A stretch of DNA of 64,000 nt from Macrophomina tecta (taxonomy: Eukaryota; Ascomycota; Dothideomycetes; Botryosphaeriales; Botryosphaeriaceae), in assembly GCA_024180945.1 (NCBI GenBank), contig JAKSGN010000043.1, positions 806,001-870,000 on the forward strand, in the 5' to 3' direction. Shown here one piece after another: positions 1 to 11,188 of the stretch. Within the stretch, counting starts at the first letter, position 1; every line of letters begins with the position of its first letter. The translations under genes and the position numbers were made by a program. The notes under the pieces are model-generated. The model made no database searches and was not told the DNA's origin. It was given only the letters and a program-made list of their open reading frames with translations.

Positions 1-517
1 GCGGACGGGCGCGTCGGCGCTGCGGCCCTGGAGTCTGCTGCGCGCGGCGGATTGGATCTCTGGCTGGTCCGGGTGCGTGAGGAGGGTGGCGACGGCGGCG
101 ATGTTGTTGTTTTTGTTAGTTGGGGAAGAGGAGGAGGTGGTGGAGGAGGAGGTGGTGGTGGTGGTGGTGGTGGACGAGTTCCCGGCGAGTTTGGCGTTGA
201 GCGCGGCGATCATGCCCGCGGCAAGGTCGACGCCCACCAGCGTGTTGGCGTGGGCGAGAGCGGGAGCGAGAGCAGGCCGGTGCCGCAGCCGATCTCGAGG
301 ATGTTGGGTTCTGGCACGGATGCGTTAGGGAAGCGGTCGGTTCTTGTGGGAGGGGGTCATGGGTTGTATGTGTTCACATACTGCTTGCTTTGAGGCTGGG
401 CACATGTTCGAGCAGGGCTTCGTACGCGAGTTGGCTGCTGCGGACTGTTACCGGATTGGAGTCCCAGGCTGCGGCTTCGGCGTTGAAGCGTTCGGTGCTG
501 CTATTTGTTGTTGACAT
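1..517 (-). CDS. SAM-dependent methyltransferase, 5' part (runs off the left edge), with an internal frame break
   Basis: The first exon (517 to 382) starts MSTTNSSTERFNAEA and is followed by a 71-base GTATGT...CAG intron (381 to 311). The second exon opens with the class I methyltransferase glycine-rich SAM motif ILEIGCGTGLLSLPL and continues in another frame with TLVGVDLAAGMIAALNAK, the usual acidic motif II region. The frame changes between about 270 and 250, where one base appears to be missing; no intron fits. Next comes a run of threonine codons (about 172-140), then a sequence open to the window edge. The N-terminus and motif order match small UbiE/Methyltransf_11-type fungal enzymes that transfer methyl from SAM; the substrate cannot be told. 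Either the gene is broken or a base was missed. Confidence 0.75.
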
Positions 518-604
518 GTTTGGTCAGTGAATGTTTGATGGGAGACTGGCCTTTCTGACGAAGTTGCAAATGGTCTGAGGTTCATGGGCGTGGCGAGAGA
601 CGAT

Positions 605-611
605 CTTTATA
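605..611 (-). promoter_or_regulatory. TATA box of the methyltransferase gene
   Basis: Minus-strand TATAAAG lies about 90 bases before the methyltransferase ATG at 517, a normal distance for a fungal core promoter. Position and sequence only; no other element was assigned. Confidence 0.4.
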
Positions 612-1289
612 GCGGCGCGGCGCTTTTAGTTAGTCATCGTCCCCCCACTTACGGTAATCCGCGCAGCAGTGCGGTTTGATAGTTTTGATTAGCGGGTCTA
701 CCCTCTACGGTCTGGTAATCTCTGCTCTCAACGGACAATAAAACCTCCCGCTGCGGATTTTGATCGTCTACCATGTCCATTTCCCGGTCCGTTTTCGCCA
801 TTGTCCAATCTTTCCATCAACTTGCCATGTGCTCCGTCGAGAGAGAAACCAGAGAAGTGAACATAAAATCTGAGGTGTACCCGAATTTGCGCCCAAGCAC
901 CCCATACCAATTCCGCTATCAACAACTTCGAACTGTTACCCTTCACAGGAATGGAAGCTATCGTCGCTGTGCAGATTATCAGTTAAAAGGAGAGGGATAC
1001 AAGACGAGACTATTTCGCCCAAGAAAAAAAAAAAGCACGGATGACAGCGTTCTGCCCTAACTAAACGGATCCTAGCTGCGGTTATGGTCACAAGTCCATC
1101 TTGAGGAGCGGCCTAGACATACTCGGCCGTGGTTTGATAATTAGTGGTGCGCTAGACCTCATGGTCGGCCTGAGTCAAGCGCTTCTACATCCGAGTCTGG
1201 TAGAAACCGAAGGCGTTGAAGTTCGGCATGTGTTGTTGCTCATGTTGCGCGGGGATCTGCAAGTAGTTGGGTTTGCTGTAGACCCCGGC
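612..1289. other. intergenic, no gene seen
   Basis: Contains short overlapping reading frames on both strands (728-1060) with no recognisable protein and no splice logic. It holds the distal promoter of the methyltransferase and the 3' untranslated region of the gene ending at 1290. Confidence 0.5.
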
Positions 1290-2757
1290 TCAAGACGACT
1301 GATGATGTTGCAGAATGGCGTTGTGATTCTCAGAAATGTTCTGAGCGAGGTGATGACGTAGGTCTGCAGCCGGTTGCGTGGAAGGATATAGGTGAGCGCC
1401 GGCACGGCCCTCGTCATGGGAAGTAGTAGTAGTAGCGCTGCCGACCGTATCATCCTGCTTGTGAACTTGCTCCGAGGCCCCACTCCTGCTGGAACCACTC
1501 TGCTGCTGAGGAAAGTATCTAGAAGAATGGCCGTCGTAGGCAGGGGCACTGGGCAACACGTTCCTAGGAACCGCAAACATGAAGTCTTGCTCCGGCTGTG
1601 TCTGGCCGTCAATGTTCGAAAGAGGGACCCCATTGCCAGCACAGGGAGCCAGGCTGTTGTTCTGCTGTGGAATGTAGCCATGCATGCTCAATGGGACGCC
1701 CTGGTGGACATAACCAGGAGGAATGGGGATGTGCTGCGGCTGCGCATTGCCGTATGACATGGCAGCAGAGGGCCCAAGGCCGAAGTTGAGAACATGGGAC
1801 TTGTTCTGCGGCTGAGAAGGGCTAAACGCTGTAGCAACAGAAGGGCTTTGGCCGAAAGCAGGAAATCCCCAGGCGTGCTGCGGCTGGGCGTATGGGAGCA
1901 TGTTGGAGTTGGGAAGTTGAAGACCATATGCAGGGGTCATGGAGCCGTGTTGCTTGGAAGCACGGCTGCTCATGTCTTGGGGTGGAAGCGGGGGCTGAAG
2001 GCCATCAGCAGGAGCCATTGCGCTGATCTGCGGAAGAATATGTCCGTTAATATCGAGACCAGAAGCCAGTTGACCAGGCGCAGGAGTGGCCATAGTGAGT
2101 TGCTCAGGATCGGAAGCTCCGGTGGGGACTGGAATCGAAAGTGTGGAGGTGCTAAGCTGCGGGCCATAAAAGTGCTGGTTTGCGGACGAAGCCTGAGCGG
2201 CAAGGCCTTGCTCGGGCAGGCGAGGCTGTTGCGATGAGCCATTTCCTAGTAGGGAGGGCAAATGAATTCCAGGCTTGGGTACACCGACAGACTCCTCCAT
2301 CTCGGTAGCAGGCATGAGTAGTGAGAAGTCCATATCTGGATGACTGCCAGGAGCGGCGACATCAAGGGTCTCCTTGCAAGCCTTGTCTTGCTCCCACGGC
2401 TGGCTCTCGGGCAGCTGAAGCCAATCCACTGCCTGCGAAGCACTCACATGCGTCTCGATAGGAGTCCGATTGGCTGGATTTGGCGGAAGGACGTGGGGCC
2501 CCCCCATATGCTTCTTCCCGAAAGTGGTCCCGGAGCTGTCACTCTGCTCGCGAGGGGCCGAAGTCGAAGTCTGGTTAGCACGCATCTTCATGGCCTGAAA
2601 AGCCTGGTCAACAACATCCTTGACCTTCCGGTCTGTCCTACGAGACCTCTTCGAAGCAGGACCAGAACCGCCATTGTCGTCATCATCCCGCTTTCTTGTC
2701 CTGCCTCCCTGGCCGCTGCCGCCAGGGCCGCCACCTTGGCCATCGTCGTCGTCGTCT

Positions 2758-2788
<31 letters not shown>

Positions 2789-4922
2789 TGCCAGGACCCC
2801 GCCCGTTCTTCCTCTGCCTCTCCGTCTTCCTCTTCCGCGTAGCATTCGACCTGCGATGCGCTCCACGCGTGTGCATGAACGCAAACGGCTCATAAACCAA
2901 CTCCCTCATGCGCAGGTCAGTCTCCCTCACGCCCAAGAACCCAGCAGCCAGGCTCTTCTCACGCATCAGAACAATACCCGTCGCGCCAACGCGCTCAAAC
3001 ACATTGACGAACGCGTCTCTGTCGCCGTACATGACGGTCGCCAGCTCAGCGGCCTTGCCGGAGCGGCGGAACTCAGCCTGAGAGGTGCCATCGGTACGCG
3101 GAACGAGGCGCCCGGCGACGCTGGCTTCCACCTGGCGGTCCGCAAGCAGGTAGCACCACGCCTGCATATTGCGCACCTGGTAGCCCCAGTGCCGCAGCGT
3201 GGGCTCGTCGGCAGAAGGGTCGGCGCCAGGGCTGCCGCCGACGAACTGCGCGTACGGGTTGCTGGACGCGTTGTCCTGAGCGTCGGCGACGTGCGCGAGG
3301 CAGTTGTAGAGCCACCGCCCGATCAGATGGTTCATCTGGATCACGTGCTCCAGCTGCGGGTCGTGTTCTGGGGGGATTGGTTCACGGACGTCGAGTGAGG
3401 CAAAGTACTGGTGGGCAGCCGCCGGTGTGGTGATCTGCTGAGAGGCGTCGAGGTCCTTCCAGGACGGGTAGAGGCACAGCGGGCGTTGGCCGGCCGGTAA
3501 GGCGCTCCACGCGCGCCGCCAGATGGTGTCATCGGCGGCTGCGAGCTCTTCATTGGTCTTGGTCTGTATGTCCTCGAGGCGCTGCAGGCGGGCGGCGTTG
3601 CGCGTGCGGCTGTCGATTTTGCGGGCTTCGTTGATGTTGTGATCGCCGCGCTTGAGCTTGAGGTAGGCGAGCGGGCAGTAGATGAAGTCTAGGATATTGT
3701 CTTTGGCATTGGGGCCGAGCAGGTCGGAGACGGTGGACTTGCGGGCCTGGACTCGAGCAATTAGTTGGTTGATTCTTGTGGGGGAAAGGATGCTGGCCTA
3801 CCTTAACGCACATCCTCATCTGGCTGACTCTTTCCTCCGCCGTCATGTTGGTCGCCATGCCCTTCCTGTCGATGAGCTTCTGTTGACGCTTGTTGGTGGT
3901 GCGGATAAAGCCATTGTGGTGGCCATCCCGTAGGGCATCCTGCGCCATGTGAGCTCCAGCAAGTGCGATAGATCAAACGCACTGCTTACCATGAGAATGA
4001 AATACAAGCCAGCCAACGCGCGCACGTCGTAGTGCGCGATATTTTGCTTCAGCTTTTTACATTTGTGCGTCTTGGTGAACCTGTGAGCAGCATTGCTATG
4101 CAAGCCATCCTCCATTTCAGAAAGGTCGACAATATCATTATACCAGTGTACAGCATTCTGCGCATCGTTGGCACGCAGAGGAGCGTAGGTGTCATCCTGG
4201 TAGGGGGCATCTCGCTGGACCTGCCTCTGCAGGTACTGCGCGGCGTCTTCCATGTTGTAGATCTTCATGTCGTCGGGGATATTGTCCCACGTAGGGAACA
4301 CGGCCGGGCGATCGTAGTCAGAAGGAACATCTTGCACCTGCTCGAGGTACTCAAAGGTCTTTGCCGACACACCAAACATCTTGGTTTCAACGTCAGCGGG
4401 AATAACAGAGGACGATCCGACTACACATGAGATCCGCCTGCCCTGGAAGATGATATTGTACCCAGCGTCGCGGTCATAGCTGACGCTCGATTCGGTCGGT
4501 TGTGAAGAGGTATGGGCACTCTGCTCCGGAGCGTTATCGAGAGCACTGGCAAGTGAATATGTGTGGTCATGAACTGGAGCGACACTCTTTCCGGGCAAAG
4601 AGAGGTCAGATTGCTGTGTAGTACCCTTTGTGAGGTTTCTAGGGTCAGTGGTAGAGCGAAGAGGAGAAGACTGCTGTGGGACATCATCGACGCTGTTTCC
4701 TACAGCGGCCTTCGCCTGTGTAGCACTCCCCATCGCGGAAGAAGTGTGACGGAAAACTCTGCTCGGTGCGCGGTCGTCTTGGTTTTGCATAGTTGTCGGT
4801 GCCTCGATAAAGTCAGAGAGGGAATTTGAAAGGCGAGCAGACGTTATGCGGGGAGAAGGACAGGTCGCTCGGTGCTTCAACGTTTGGGTGGGATTGCAGC
4901 GGACGCGTTTCGTCGATTTCAT
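1290..4922 (-). CDS. unrecognised two-module protein A (nuclear-type, 1175 residues), paralogue of the gene at 33112-35595
   Basis: Exons are 4922-3990, 3939-3802 and 3746-1290, with GTAAGC...GCGCAG and GTAGGC...GTCCAG introns, both phase 0. ATG 4922 is the first in frame; ATG 4790 is an alternative. The N-terminal third is Ser/Thr-rich. Two helical modules follow: residues ~300-392 (DVRALAGLYFILM, then ILDFIYCPLAYLKLKR) and ~546-642 (QVRNMQAWCYLLADRQ, then MRELVYEPFAFMHTR). After them come a basic stretch (RKRKTERQRKNGR), a poly-aspartate run near 676-695 encoded by a GAC/GAT repeat, a second basic cluster (ASKRSRRTDRKVK) and a long Gln/Pro/Ser-rich tail. The basic clusters suggest nuclear location. 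I do not recognise the family; a role in chromatin or transcription would be a guess. Module layout and intron phases match the other copy, which supports the model. Confidence 0.7.
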
Positions 4923-6661
4923 AGAAGTCGTTGCATGAGAGGAAGAAGTGGGTTGGTGATGGTGGGAGTGGGTAGATGGGGTTGAGGAGTGGCAGCAAAA
5001 TAGACGCGTCTAGCAGCGCCCCTTGGCCCAGCCACTATTTATCTGCCATATCCACCGCCATGTTTACTACCACCGACTGCATTCACTTCATCCACTTTGA
5101 GACTGGGAGGTAACTTCAGCTATAGTCTCTCTGCTAGCGACGCCCGACTAAGTAGTGTGGACTTCGCAGGGGAGAAGTCATGTCCTAGGGTCCAGTCACC
5201 CGCCGAGGCATTACGCTCCGAGGAGAAAGCTAGAATACCTCACGCTAACTCTGAAAGTGAGAGAGGAATCTAACATACGTAGATCTTACCCTCAACTCTC
5301 TGGCGCGAAGCTCAGCAAGTAAAGGTAATTTAAGGTCACGAAAGGAGCCACTGACCAGCCCAAATCTCCCGCTCAGCCTTTCTCCGCAAAAGCCATGACC
5401 TTGAGGGCGAGAGCACTCTTGGCTCCTTAAACAATGCTTTTGTGCGTTGCAGGTAGGTTAATAACGGCGTACAGATTGCAGCATCCAGTGCGGCAGCGCA
5501 TTGTAGCGCTTGGCTGAAGAGAAAATCACGGCTTCAACACCACGCACCTCACACAGTCACGCCATCGTGAGCCTTATGAGTCAGAGAGATGATTTGTATG
5601 AGGTTGCGTACTTTGGCTGATGATGGATTCCTTCTCAGAGAGCTTTAATCCCTTGTGGGCCTCGCAGCGGAGCAGCGTCCTTCGAATTATACGGTAAGAG
5701 CCATTTGCAGAGAGTCTTACGGCTCGAGGTGTCTTCAGGAGTACCTCGAGCTTGCCCAGATGAAGCTCTAGAGAACAATCGATTTTTTTGAGGGACTCCT
5801 CAAGTCTGAACCAGAACCCACAAATTGTGTTATGTCCTTCAGAGACAATGCCGAACAAATTTTGATAGAGCTTTGTTCTACACTGTTCTCTCTCGCGGCC
5901 TTCTCACAAAATGCTTGCGCATGCCGCTCCCTGGTAGCAAAGACTTCCCTATTCACCCTCGACCACTATAACCAGATCTCTCTGCGTCCATAATCAGGTA
6001 TGTTGTTTCCACAAAAAAAGAAAGAAAGAAAAACCTACCTTGTCGACCTTGTCAACTCTCAAGCCTCGTTTCACGCTCCCCTCCTCCAATATTGGATCGC
6101 TACGTTCTTCCTTTCTGACTGTGCATCTCTAGAAAAGATGACACAGGGAAGACAGTGCCACCGGGGGAAAAGCATGATCTTGCTGTCTTGATTTCTTCAC
6201 AAGCCAGCTGAATCAGTCACGCTGGGCCTTCGGTGTAAGCGAACATACAAGCTCGTCTGTCCGAACAATGGAGAGGGAAGCGCATTAAAATTTGCTTCTG
6301 CATTGTCACATAACAATTATGTGATCTACTTGTCCTGTTTCTCTAACAGAATATCTTCAATTTTCTAGTTCATAACTATCGTCAGCTCGCTCTAGCACAA
6401 GGTGCAACATGGTTGCACTTTACTCAAGCCCACCCTAGGGTAACTCCGAGATACACATCTATCAGGGCGTGCCTGAAGGTTAATGGTACTACATATCACT
6501 CAAATCCACGAAATACAGTCGATTGAGCCGCTTAAAACTATTCAATATATATTCGGTAGACACTGTTGGCCACTTAAAACTTTGATAGCAAGAGCTAGCC
6601 CTGCCTTTCCCGCGACTGCTAACGTTGGTTCCAGACACATAACGAACAACCGTCACCCACC
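4923..6661. other. intergenic to decayed DNA; possible relic frame at 5574-5956
   Basis: No intact gene. On the minus strand two overlapping frames (5956-5768 and 5858-5574) give protein-like helical sequence such as FWFRLEESLKKIDCSLEL and LSANGSYRIIRRTLLRCEA, with no convincing start or splice sites. This looks like a remnant exon, family unknown. The rest (5000-5500 and 6000-6660) is promoter of the gene ending upstream plus featureless sequence. Confidence 0.35.
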
Positions 6662-7837
6662 CTAAGCTCTGCACATCTTCTCCAACTCGTCCTCTGGAAG
6701 CGCTCCCGGCCTTCCTCCGCCTTCCGTTTGCAACGTAACCCCTATTGTGCCTCGCGACGCACGCATCTCCGGCTTGAATCTGGCATCAGAGCCGCTGAGC
6801 TCTGGCGCCGGGCTCTTCAGATCATTCAATGGACTGCTGCCGGGATCCCGCATCCACTCGGCTGGTCTGCACAACGCGTCATCGTCAAGGTATAACTGGA
6901 GGCGAGAGGAGGCAGTGCTGAAGTCGATGGCCACGCTAGTTTCGCTTCCGGAATGGGACTTCCCGCTTTGGGAAGGACGATCGTCAGCCTCGCAGCATCG
7001 TGGGATACATCCGCGTCTGAAGCGTCGAGCATGACGGTTCTCTAATCGGCAGGAGGAGCAGGTTGCTCTTTGGGGCTAGAAGTGCCGCCTGTTTGAGGGC
7101 GCGATGGGTGCTTGGCTTGGTACTAAGGCTCCTCAACCGCTTCCTCCGAGGTAGCCAGCATTTTGGAGGCGAAATCTGACGATTTGGTGCACAGTGGCCT
7201 GGATGTCGTGCTCTTGGTAGGCGATAGTGATGATCGTTGTCAGCGTGCTTCACAGAAGCGGTCCCAGTGACCGGTCCTGTGCTCGTTCTGCAAACGCTGA
7301 CACGGTGCATATCTTTTCGACCAGTTCCCCCCCTTTGTTGTTGAAATGCCGGATAGTTAGACCATCGGCCTTCATGTGTCTGTACTGAGCTTCATAGAAG
7401 TGCTTCTCCAGCTCTTCCACTGTGTCCCGCTTGTCGCTCTTGAACAGGTACTCTCAGTGGAGGTGCTCAGGGCAAAAAATATCATACCCATTCTTCCCCG
7501 ACATGATATCAGCAGCCTGAGCCTGCCCAAGATCTTGCTGGTGGATGAGGGTGCCACTGGTCAGATTCTCTCTGTCGGGCCATTGCAGAGAGGTGGTCGC
7601 TCTGTTTTCAAGAAAAACTTCGAGAGCGGTATCTTTCTGCACTCCATTGCTGCACACACGCATTTGCTCCACAATTCGCCGTAAGACGCCCTCAATAAGC
7701 CATGTTCTCTTCAAACAGCTGATATGTAGTAAGAATCCAAGCTTGCTACCATTCATGTGCGGTGCGCGGGAATCCACCGCGCTAAGATTTGCAGCATCGA
7801 TGACTCCGGCCTCCCGACGTGTCAGCTCGTACGTCAA
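6662..7837 (-). pseudogene. decayed gene of unknown family
   Basis: Protein-like sequence on the minus strand is spread over several frames in order. 7837-7454 reads MTYELTRREAGVIDAANLSA ... YDIFCPEHLH, then an in-frame stop, then EYLFKSDKRDTVEELEKHFY and MKADGLTIRHFNNKGGELVE down to about 7265. Next come HDIQATVHQIVRFRLQNAG near 7210-7150 with stops, and LDASDADVSHDAARLTIVLP (7032), which shifts frame at about 6932 into AIDFSTASSRLQLYLDDDAL, ending at 6662. Several stops and shifts over 1.2 kb make this a dead gene rather than a base-calling accident. I do not recognise the family. It is tail-to-tail with nothing and head-to-head with the deaminase-like pseudogene at 7919. Confidence 0.45.
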
Positions 7838-7918
7838 ACATGCAGAAAGGAATTCACACTACCACGATATCCCCACGCTGGAGATATCAGCTTCCAAACC
7901 ATATGAATCGAGACCAAA

Positions 7919-8921
7919 GTGGAAAGTATGACTCTGGCCAAAGCCGCGGCAGAGCAGAGGTCTCTAGTATCGCTCCAAATTATGGCCACCGAAGCCGATG
8001 AAGGCAGGAATAGCCCCGCGGAATCTCCCCTCTGTGTTTTTACGCAACATATACTAGAAATTTGTGGCACGGAAGGGGACCGAGAAGCAAAGGACAAGCG
8101 GGGCCTTGAAGCGCTGGGTCTGGCCGAAATTGTGGACGACTTTCGCCGCGGAAAAAATACGCACCAGGAATGGCGCCAAGTTCAACTCTCCCATGGCCAG
8201 TCACGGCCATATCACCCTCCGCCTGCTGGAGGAAGCGCTCGGATCAACACCGAGCAAGGACTCAATGATCGGCTTCACCATTGCCGAAATTGCGGGCCCG
8301 TTTGAGGATATGGCCTCAAGTAGGCATTCCAACTCACTTATCATCAAGCCGGGGAAGCAAGGAACGACTACTGTTGAATACTCCGTCGCTGATAATTGAA
8401 AAGCTGTTGAACGTCTGGAAAGAGGGACACCTTTTGGGACCCCAAAGTACGACAAGCGGCTATGCTGTGATCCCGGTAGCAAGTATATCTACGGAGAAGA
8501 GTACATCGATGAAGCGTTACATCTTTTTGAGGTAAGCTGAAATATCTTCCACGCAATCTTATGCATCTCACGTGCAATAGTAGCGCACGGAATTCTCCCG
8601 GCCGTCTCACGTCGAGAAGCAGCTCGTTGCGTACTTCATCGACAAGCACATATTCCTGCAGACAGAAATCTTCGAGGAAACGGATAGAGAGCTCGCAGTT
8701 TCTTGTGAACTTTTGTGAATATGACCAGCGATGTTGAGCAGAAGCGCTTGCCCCGCCTCAAGTATCTTAACAAGATCCCACATCTGTCGCTCCCAACGGA
8801 GATCGCGATTCTCGTAAACAAGCATGCGCCTTGCCTGTCATGCGGACGGTTTATTCAGAATATAGAGGAACGCTTCGATCTAGATATCCGCGGGGTTTGT
8901 CGGGAAGTTTGGGTCGTTTGA
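7919..8921 (+). pseudogene. decayed deaminase-like gene (HxE ... PCxxC)
   Basis: Reading frames in order on the plus strand are: 7919 to about 8155 (MESMTLAKAAAEQRSLVSLQ...), a shift in an A6 run near 8150, and then ITLRLLEEALGSTPSKDSMI to a TGA at 8397. Past the stop the same frame continues through KYIYGEEYIDEALHLFE. An intact GTAAGC...TAG intron (about 8532-8583) follows, then RPSHVEKQLVAYFIDKHIFL, a further shift near 8700, and finally IAILVNKHAPCLSCGRFIQN to the stop at 8921. HVE followed by PCLSC about 75 residues later is the spacing logic of zinc-dependent nucleoside/nucleic-acid deaminases (HxE plus PCxxC). The assignment rests on these motifs alone; exact family unknown. One nonsense codon and two shifts mark it as dead. 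Confidence 0.5.
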
Positions 8922-9010
8922 GCCAATTCCATTATCTGCCAATCACTCGTATGCTCTGCTCATATATTACCTCCGCCATTGCAGACACCTACAGCATTTA
9001 TCTGCAAAAA

Positions 9011-11188
9011 TCAGTACAAATATCTAAACTGGGTCAACGTCCTATCCGTCTTGTCCTGCAAGTTGAGCATGAGCGCGGACTCCTGCCGCACCTCCGCCTC
9101 GGCAAGATCGGCATTTCCTCCGAGCCCGCCATCTCCCATGCCAGACTTGCTATCCCTCCTCTTGTTCTCCCAGATGTAGTAGAAGCGCAGGCCGACGCTG
9201 AAGACGATGCCGAGCACGAAGCAGACCAGCATGGCCAGGAAGCCGGACTGGTACTTTGGCGCTTCCTCGTCAAGGAAGAGCTGCGGGCCGATGATGTTGC
9301 CAACGCAGTACGCCAGGAACATCTGGAAAATGCGTAGTCAGCATCCATGTGTTGTCGAGAAACCGCTCAGTCTTGCTTACCATGGCGTTGACAGTGTTCT
9401 TCTTGGTAAATCCGCCAACGTTGGCCGACGTAATGCTGAGCATGAGCGGGAAGTTGGCGGAGAAGCAGAGGAGCAGGCAGTAGCCGAAGAACTTGGCCCA
9501 AATGTGCTTTTCCGGATCGATCTCACGTGCCATAATGGCGCCGACGAGCGAGACGACGAAGTTCCAGACGAGCCAGGACGTGCGGCTGTTCTTGATGAAG
9601 GTGGCGCCACCAGCAGCGAGGAGGACAAAAACAACCTGGAAAGCGGTGGCAACCATGCCGATGAGGAGGGTCTGGTAGGTGCTGAAGCCGAGGCCCAGGA
9701 CGATGATGGACGCAAACTGTCTCCCGCGTTAGCAAGATGACCTCCAAAACATAGCCAGCCACCCGCTCCCAGGAAAAACTCACGCTCGTCACACCGCCAT
9801 TCGGAATATTGCCACACAACTGAATCAGCACGAACAGCCAACTCTGCGGGTCCCTCAGCGCCTCCCACATCTGCTCGCTCTTCCACTCCGTGCTCCGAAT
9901 GCCCGTCAAATTCGCCTTGACCCGCACCACCGCCTTGCGCCCATCGCCCGCCGACGTCTTCAAGAACCACGCCGTGGTCGGCTTGTCGGGGATCGTCCAG
10001 AACAGCGACACGCTCCACGCCAGCGTCGCGCCGCCGAAGATCAGGAAGACGGCCTGCCACGCCGCGACGCCGCCGCCCTCGATATGGGCCATCGAATAGG
10101 CGAGCACGCTCCCAAACAGGCCGGCGGCCACATTGCCCATGAACCACGCGCCGTGCCTGAGCGGCTGCTCCTCGCGCTTGTACCACATGCTGGTCACGAC
10201 GCTGAAGCCCGGGGCGACGGCGGCCTCGCAGAAGCCGAGGAAGAAGCGGGTCGCCATGAGGCCGGCGGCGTCCTTGCAGGCGGCCATGCACATGAGGACG
10301 AGGGCCCAGGCGAAGACGGAGGCGGCGAGCGTCTTGCCGACGGGGAAGCGCACGAGCAGGCGCGCGACGGGGTACGAGGCGGCGAGGTAGCCGAAGTAGA
10401 AGATGCTGCTGGCCCAGGAGTAGGCCTGTCCCTTCAGCTGCAGGTCGGTGCGCAGGCCGAGGATGGCCGTGTAGCCCATGGACTGCTTGTCGAGGAATTG
10501 GAACATGTAGGAGATGGCGAGCACGGGCAGGAGGCTGTTTTCGTTGAGGTTTGCGGGTTAGCGGCGTCGGGTATGTCTTCCTCCTCCTCTGACGTCTCTC
10601 ATTGGTGACGGACTATGGAATATTGATTTGACGCAGTAAGAAAGAAGAGTTTGGAAAAGCTTCGAGAGTGCCTTCAGTAGCATTTACAAAGGGGCGTGGC
10701 GATCGAAACAGACAAAATGGGGATTGCATTCCGCCGACGTTCGCTGGATGAAAAAAGAAAAAAAAAAAAAAAAGAGAGAAAACACGGTGGAACCTTGCAC
10801 TCTACCATAGCAGATGCCTTGCAAACCCGTGACCCGTACTTCCCAGGACGACAACACAACAGAAAAGAAGGACAATGGCTTAAGCAGGAAAAAATTGCTT
10901 CACTCAGGCGAGCAATTGACAGCAAAGACAGGGAAGAGATGCCCCAAGGACGCCACAGGGAAACAGACCAGACGAGAAAAAAAAAAAAAGAAAAACCGAG
11001 AGAACTCACCAAGTATCGATCCTTCTCAGTATCCTTCTATCTTCCTCCGGCGTCAGCTCATCCTCCTCCAAGCCCTCCACATCCGAGCCCAAATCCTCGA
11101 GCGTGGCATCCGCATGCCTGAGATCCGCCGACGTCATCTCGACGACGCCGCCGTTTTTCCGCGGCACGGCGTCCAGCGTGACCGGCAT
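9011..11188 (-). CDS. MFS transporter, anion:cation symporter / Dal5-like permease
   Basis: Exons are 11188-11010, 10534-9784, 9716-9381 and 9322-9011, giving 525 residues. The first intron is long (about 475 bases) and joins ILRRID to LLPVLAISYMFQFLDKQSMG, the signature N-terminus and first membrane helix of fungal allantoate/nicotinate/dipeptide permeases. The remaining introns are 67 and 58 bases. About twelve hydrophobic segments are present, with the conserved R-FF-GFCEA loop (ATRFFLGFCEAAVAPGF) and NTVNAM...YCVGNIIGPQLF near the end. The family carries organic anions, vitamins, allantoate or small peptides across the plasma membrane by proton symport. Neighbouring Zn2Cys6 regulator and M20 amidohydrolase suggest it imports the substrate hydrolysed by the latter. 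The substrate itself is not readable from sequence. Confidence 0.9.
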
